Source: Pseudomonadota bacterium (GTDB lineage: Bacteria > Pseudomonadota > Alphaproteobacteria > Rhizobiales > Aestuariivirgaceae). From it: 9,871 nucleotides of DNA. Shown here one piece after another: positions 6,937 through 9,871 of this stretch. Position numbers and translations under genes: made by a program. The stretch lies in contig JAEKFU010000639.1 in assembly GCA_016522385.1 (NCBI GenBank), positions 1-9,871 of the forward strand, given 5' to 3'. Each line of letters starts with the position of its first letter. The first letter of the stretch is position 1. Under the pieces are notes generated by a model, which did no database searches, was not told where the DNA came from, and saw only the letters and a program-made list of their open reading frames with translations.

Positions 6937-8574
6937 TCAAGACTGCTGCGGTTCCGCAACAACCTCTTCAGGCGCTATTTCTCCGCTAGCGGCTTGTCCG
7001 TCTTCGGTGACTTCCGGCTCGGGTTCGATCCAACCGGCCTTCAGCCGCGCAGTCATGATCATGGCTTCCGCGTCGGCAGCAGAGACCTGCAGCTCGCTCA
7101 ACGCACCGGCATGGCGGACGACTTCTTCGTCTTGGCGCTCGGTCCAGCCGATTAGGTCGTCGGTGGCACAACCGGCTAGGTCTTCCAGCGATTTGATTCC
7201 GTCCTCGCCCAGCGCCACCAGGATCATTGGCGTCATGCCATCGATCCCCAGGAGCGCATCTTCGACACCCAGCGATTTGCGCTTTTCGTCCAGTTCGGCG
7301 GCACGGCGCTCCAGATACTCATTGGCGCGAATTTGGATTTCTGCGGCTGTTTCATCATCGAGACCTTCGATACCGGCAATTTCGCTGGCATCGACATAGG
7401 CGACTTCCTCGACCGAATCGAATCCTTCTGATGCCAGCAGTTGAGCCAACATCTCGTCCATGTCGAGGGCTTCCATGAAGCGGGTTGTCCGCTCGGCAAA
7501 CTCTTTCTGGCGTCGTTCAGACTCTTCGGCTTCCGTCATGATGTCGATGTCCCAGCCGGTCAGTTGGGAAGCCAGCCGAACATTCTGGCCGCGGCGTCCA
7601 ATGGCCAACGAGAGCTGCTCATCAGGCACGACGACCTCGATGCGCTCGGCTTCTTCATCAAGCACCACTTTGGCGACCTCAGCCGGCGCAAGCGCGTTGA
7701 CGATGAAACTGGCGGCATCCGGGGTCCAGGGGATAATGTCGATCTTCTCACCTTGAAGCTCATTGACGACCGCCTGAACGCGGCTACCGCGCATACCAAC
7801 ACAGGCGCCGACCGGATCAATAGAAGAGTCCTTGGAGCGAACGGAAATCTTTGCTCGGCTGCCCGGATCGCGGGCGACGGCGACAATATCAACGATGCCG
7901 TCGTAAATTTCCGGCACTTCCTGACCGAACAGCTTGGACATGAATTCCGGACGCGTGCGTGACAGAAAGATTTGCGGGCCGCGCTGCTCTCTTCGCACAT
8001 CATAGATGAAGGCACGGATCCGATCGCCGGGGCGGAACATCTCCCTCGGCAGGCCTTCATCGCGGCGCACGATGGCCTCGCCGCGGCCAAGATCCACAAT
8101 CACATTGCCATATTCGACACGCTTGACCTGGCCATTGACGACCTCGCCGACGCGGTCCTTGTACTCTTCAAACTGCCGCTCGCGCTCGGCATCGCGAACC
8201 TTTTGGACGATGACCTGTTTAGCGTTTTGGGCGGCAATTCGACCGAAGTCGACTGGAGGCAGCGGTTCAGACATGAAATCGCCGATACGTGCGGCCGGAT
8301 TGCGGTGTTTCGCATCGTCCAGGGAGATGTGAGTTGCGTCGTTTTCAACCGTTTCGACCACTTCGAGCAGGCGCTGCAGGCGAATTTCACCAGTCTTGGC
8401 ATCAATCTCGGCCCGAATGTCATTTTCCGCCCCATAACGTGAGCGTGCAGCACGCTGAATGGCGTCTTCCATCGCACTGAGGACAAGCTCCTTTTCAATG
8501 GACTTTTCGCGTGCGACCGCGTCGGCGATTTGCAGTAACTCCAACCGGTTGGCACTTATTGCTGGTTCAGACAT
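6937..8574 (-). CDS. nusA: Transcription termination/antitermination protein NusA
   Basis: NusA binds RNA polymerase near the RNA exit channel, prolongs hairpin-dependent pauses, and helps intrinsic termination and rRNA antitermination. The product is 545 residues. The polymerase-binding N-terminal domain covers about 1-125. The S1 domain is at about 141-205 (GEVVNGQVKRVEYGN from 143). KH1 has GMRG at 260-263, and KH2 has GRRG at 326-329 followed by QNVRLASQLTGW. Two helix-hairpin-helix repeats lie at about 367-430 (LLASEGF at 379) and 439-505, as in E. coli NusA; Gram-positive NusA lacks them. The last 30 or so residues form an acidic tail rich in E, P and A. The ATG at 8574 has AGGAG 7 nt upstream. 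The gene is 39 nt after rimP and 16 nt before ylxR. As a terminator-enhancing factor encoded behind a leader terminator, it could feed back on its own operon; this is inference. Confidence 0.98.
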   Translation of the reverse strand: MSEPAISANRLELLQIADAVAREKSIEKELVLSAMEDAIQRAARSRYGAENDIRAEIDAKTGEIRLQRLLEVVETVENDATHISLDDAKHRNPAARIGDFMSEPLPPVDFGRIAAQNAKQVIVQKVRDAERERQFEEYKDRVGEVVNGQVKRVEYGNVIVDLGRGEAIVRRDEGLPREMFRPGDRIRAFIYDVRREQRGPQIFLSRTRPEFMSKLFGQEVPEIYDGIVDIVAVARDPGSRAKISVRSKDSSIDPVGACVGMRGSRVQAVVNELQGEKIDIIPWTPDAASFIVNALAPAEVAKVVLDEEAERIEVVVPDEQLSLAIGRRGQNVRLASQLTGWDIDIMTEAEESERRQKEFAERTTRFMEALDMDEMLAQLLASEGFDSVEEVAYVDASEIAGIEGLDDETAAEIQIRANEYLERRAAELDEKRKSLGVEDALLGIDGMTPMILVALGEDGIKSLEDLAGCATDDLIGWTERQDEEVVRHAGALSELQVSAADAEAMIMTARLKAGWIEPEPEVTEDGQAASGEIAPEEVVAEPQQS

Positions 8575-8599
8575 GTCTTCACTCCTGCTCCCAATTCAC

Positions 8600-8614
8600 A
8601 CCGCGCGCCGCGGT
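8600..8614 (-). promoter_or_regulatory. Small GC-rich hairpin at the rimP-nusA junction
   Basis: ACCGCG-GCG-CGCGGT forms a perfect 6-bp stem with a 3-nt loop, beginning at the last base of the rimP stop codon and ending 25 nt before the nusA start codon. No U-run follows, so it is not a terminator. It could be a processing or stability element between the two cistrons, or a chance palindrome in GC-rich DNA. Confidence 0.3.
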
Positions 8615-9198
8615 CATGTTCCTTTGTGATGATCTTCGCCATTCTTTGCCAGTCGACTGTTTTTGCTTCTGTCTTGCGCAAGTGCAAGCAAAGCATCAGT
8701 CATGATGAGTTTGGCAGATGCAATCTCACTAAACGGCAGTCCGATGAGAAGTTCCTCGCCGGGAGATTCGGCCGGCGGTAAGAACAACCGAACTTCGTCA
8801 TCCACATAACCTTCCAGCCGGCCCCGATACCTCTTACGGCCGGCTAATGGCCGGGCCAGTTCGATTTTTACTTCGTGCCCGGACCAATCTTCAAAGTCGG
8901 CCGGACGAACCAATGGTCGGTCTATGCCGGGCGAAGATACTTCAAGCGAATAGGCACCGGCGACAGGATCTTCCACATCGAGAACCGGCGAAATCGTACG
9001 GCTAACGGTTTCACAATCTTCAATTGTCAACGTGCCATCGAGACGCTCGACCATGACCTGCAATATATTGCCAGACATCATGCGTATGCGCACGAGGCGA
9101 AATCCTAGGCTCTCAACAATCGGCTCTATGATGTCACAAACGCGCAGCGCGATTCCAGATTCACGGCGTATGCGCTGATCTTTCAAACTATTTGCCAT
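8614..9198 (-). CDS. rimP: Ribosome maturation factor RimP
   Basis: RimP (formerly YhbC/P15a) binds the 30S precursor and aids early folding of the central pseudoknot region and joining of S12 and S19. The product is 194 residues, somewhat longer than E. coli RimP (about 150). The N-terminal alpha/beta domain contains IEPIVESLGFRLVRIRM and the family signature YSLEVSSPGIDRPL at 83-96. The C-terminal Sm-like beta barrel includes VKIELARPLAGRKRYRGRLEG. The final 25 or so residues are charged and look like a flexible tail. The ATG at 9198 is the only start that keeps the conserved N-terminus, but no clear Shine-Dalgarno precedes it: the 16 nt between the terminator U-tract and the ATG hold GTGATC and no AGGAG. 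It is the first gene of the operon after the leader, 39 nt before nusA. Confidence 0.95.
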   Translation of the reverse strand: MANSLKDQRIRRESGIALRVCDIIEPIVESLGFRLVRIRMMSGNILQVMVERLDGTLTIEDCETVSRTISPVLDVEDPVAGAYSLEVSSPGIDRPLVRPADFEDWSGHEVKIELARPLAGRKRYRGRLEGYVDDEVRLFLPPAESPGEELLIGLPFSEIASAKLIMTDALLALAQDRSKNSRLAKNGEDHHKGT

Positions 9199-9214
9199 GG
9201 CACTATTAGATCAC

Positions 9215-9243
9215 AAAAAAAAGCGGGCCCCGCAGGGACCCAC
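9215..9243 (-). terminator. Intrinsic terminator immediately before rimP, likely attenuator
   Basis: On the minus strand, GTGGG-T-CCC pairs with GGGCCCGC around a TGCG loop. This gives 8 bp (one G-U pair, one bulged T) closed by a C(UGCG)G loop of the stable UNCG class, followed directly by eight Ts (9222-9215). This is a strong Rho-independent terminator. It lies 80 nt downstream of the trmB stop codon and its U-tract ends 16 nt before the rimP ATG. A promoter cannot fit in that gap, so polymerase reaching rimP must read through it. It therefore looks like an attenuator and not only a trmB terminator. A candidate attenuator called rimP-leader has been described at this site in Alphaproteobacteria. 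Whether this sequence fits that covariance model was not tested. Confidence 0.88.
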
Positions 9244-9295
9244 TCTCATCAAGTCGTCTTCATGAATACGCATCATGAAGTTGATATGAGAATGA
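9240..9295 (-). ncRNA. Two-tier hairpin of the rimP leader RNA
   Basis: The inner stem is CTTCATGA (9280-9273) with TCATGAAG (9265-9258), a perfect 8 bp around the 7-nt loop TGCGTAT. The outer stem pairs the arm at 9295-9281 (CATTCTCAT-AT-CAA within it) with TTGATGAGAGTG (9252-9241). It has about 12 pairs, one G-U pair and a 2-nt AT bulge, plus a possible terminal G-U pair to 9240. A 5-nt strand, ACGAC, joins the two stems on one side. The base of the outer stem uses GTG(G), which is also the 5' foot of the terminator at 9223-9243. The two structures therefore compete over about 3-4 nt. This is consistent with an attenuator leader, but an anti-terminator is not proven by so small an overlap. 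The RNA would start near 9302. Confidence 0.6.
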
Positions 9296-9300
9296 ATACG
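9262..9300 (-). repeat. Pair of 9-nt direct repeats in the rimP leader
   Basis: CGTATTCAT occurs at 9300-9292 and again at 9270-9262, exactly 30 nt apart. The first copy is at the start of the leader and contributes its end to the outer stem. The second provides most of the inner loop and part of the inner stem. Two equal copies could offer two binding sites for one protein or allow strand exchange between folds. With only two short copies, chance cannot be excluded. Confidence 0.45.
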
Positions 9301-9308
9301 TAGAACAG

Positions 9309-9338
9309 GTTATATATGTAGAGTCAGTTAGAACGCAA
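9309..9338 (-). promoter_or_regulatory. Candidate sigma-70 promoter for the rimP-nusA-infB operon
   Basis: Within the last codons of trmB and just after them lie TTGCGT (9338-9333) as a -35-like box (CTTG core, as favoured in Alphaproteobacteria) and TATATAAC (9316-9309) as an AT-rich -10 region. Spacing is 16 nt to TATATA or 18 nt to TATAAC. Transcription would begin around 9302 and produce a leader of about 104 nt holding the hairpin and terminator. The -35 match is weak, and the operon may instead be transcribed from upstream of trmB. Confidence 0.4.
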
Positions 9339-9871
9339 GGGCAAGCGGCGGAATTTCAGATAGCAAGGCGTGCGTTTCTGGCAAATGGCCTTGGCCTCAT
9401 ATCGGGTTGCCGGCCAATCTGCCGGCCTTTCGCGCCAATCAGCGGGCGTCTCGGCCAGCCAATCAAAACCGCCATGCCGATGCATCTCAAACAATGTCCA
9501 GCTTATATAGTTGGCTATGTCACTAGCGATACGGAATTCGCCCCCAGGCTTCAGGATGCGCCATATCTCTGTGAGACTACTTTGATTGATGAAACGCCGC
9601 TTGCTGTGTCGGCGCTTCGGCCACGGATCCGGAAAGAGCACGAATACGCGGGCAATCGAGCCATTAGCAATTCTGGGAAGCAAATCGCGGGCATCCCCAT
9701 CGTGGATCCGCACGTTATTCAATTGATTGGAGTTGACAGCACTGAGCAGCTTAGCAACGCCGTTGACAAAGGGCTCGCAGCCAATCATGCCGATCTCGGG
9801 ATGGGTGCAGGCTTGGCGAGCCAGGTGTTCTCCACTGCCAAATCCGATCTCCAACCAGAACTCATCTATGC
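9324..9871 (-). CDS. trmB: tRNA (guanine-N7-)-methyltransferase, 5' part missing
   Basis: TrmB uses S-adenosylmethionine to make m7G at position 46 in the variable loop of tRNAs. The frame is open to the window edge, so the N-terminal part (roughly 50 residues by comparison with usual lengths near 220-240) lies outside; 181 residues are visible. The first visible residues, DEFWLEIGFGSGEH, include the SAM-binding glycine loop (motif I). The TTG inside this motif is not a start. Next come GCEPF, the acidic IHDGDARDLLP strand, and the family signature FPDPWPKRRHSKRRF with its active-site aspartate. After LKPGGEFRIASDI comes the C-terminal TRYEAKAICQKR, matching the T-x-[YF]-E motif of TrmB. It ends with TGA at 9324, 125 nt before rimP. 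In many Alphaproteobacteria trmB sits just upstream of rimP-nusA, as here. Confidence 0.96.
   Translation of the reverse strand, partial: IDEFWLEIGFGSGEHLARQACTHPEIGMIGCEPFVNGVAKLLSAVNSNQLNNVRIHDGDARDLLPRIANGSIARVFVLFPDPWPKRRHSKRRFINQSSLTEIWRILKPGGEFRIASDIANYISWTLFEMHRHGGFDWLAETPADWRERPADWPATRYEAKAICQKRTPCYLKFRRLPLRSN

Noticed and set aside
7441..7962. A 173-codon plus-strand open frame
   Set aside because: It is opposite the S1-KH part of nusA, and the NusA motifs account for the coding signal.
9324..9854. Reading trmB as complete, with a start at 9854
   Set aside because: The codon there is TTG inside the SAM-binding motif (WLEIGFGSGEH), and the frame continues upstream to the window edge.
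1..9871. A new defence, mobile or biosynthetic system in the window
   Set aside because: Every open frame that shows conservation belongs to the known nusA-infB operon. No repeats, insertion sequence ends, tRNA genes or CRISPR-like arrays were seen on either strand.

Overview
The window is one end of a classic bacterial transcription/translation operon. All genes lie on the minus strand, so the order of transcription runs from high to low coordinates: trmB (5' part missing), rimP, nusA, ylxR (with an L7Ae-like extension), infB, rbfA, truB, rpsO and pnp (3' part missing). This order, the two-domain YlxR-L7Ae protein, the NusA with two C-terminal helix-hairpin-helix repeats plus an acidic tail, and the IF2 N-terminal VRQNFSHGRSK-type motif all point to an alphaproteobacterium. 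It is probably a member of the Hyphomicrobiales (Rhizobiales), but the genus cannot be read from the sequence. Base composition looks even and moderately GC-rich by eye, with no sign of transferred DNA.

Region by region. 9324-9871 holds most of trmB (tRNA m7G46 methyltransferase). 9199-9323 is a non-coding leader. It has a plausible sigma-70-type promoter overlapping the end of trmB, a long two-tier hairpin, and then a textbook intrinsic terminator whose U-tract ends only 16 nt before the rimP start codon. No promoter fits between terminator and rimP, so the terminator probably acts as an attenuator for the whole operon. This matches the position described for the alphaproteobacterial 'rimP-leader' candidate attenuator. 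6279-9198 holds rimP, nusA and ylxR. 2366-6276 holds infB, rbfA and truB. 2062-2331 is rpsO. The 156-nt rpsO-pnp spacer is rich in hairpins, resembling in layout the RNase III-processed pnp leader known from enterobacteria. 1-1905 is pnp up to the first residues of its S1 domain.

The genes work together. RimP and RbfA mature the 30S subunit, S15 is an early 30S protein, and IF2 drives initiation. NusA controls elongation, pausing and termination. TruB and TrmB modify tRNA. PNPase degrades RNA and probably controls its own mRNA through the leader. Spacing between genes is short (2 to 39 nt, except the 156-nt pnp leader), which fits co-transcription. No mobile element, CRISPR array, RNA gene or accessory system was seen. 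No gene-free stretch exceeds 300 nt. I found no new protein system; the part most worth study is the regulatory RNA upstream of rimP.
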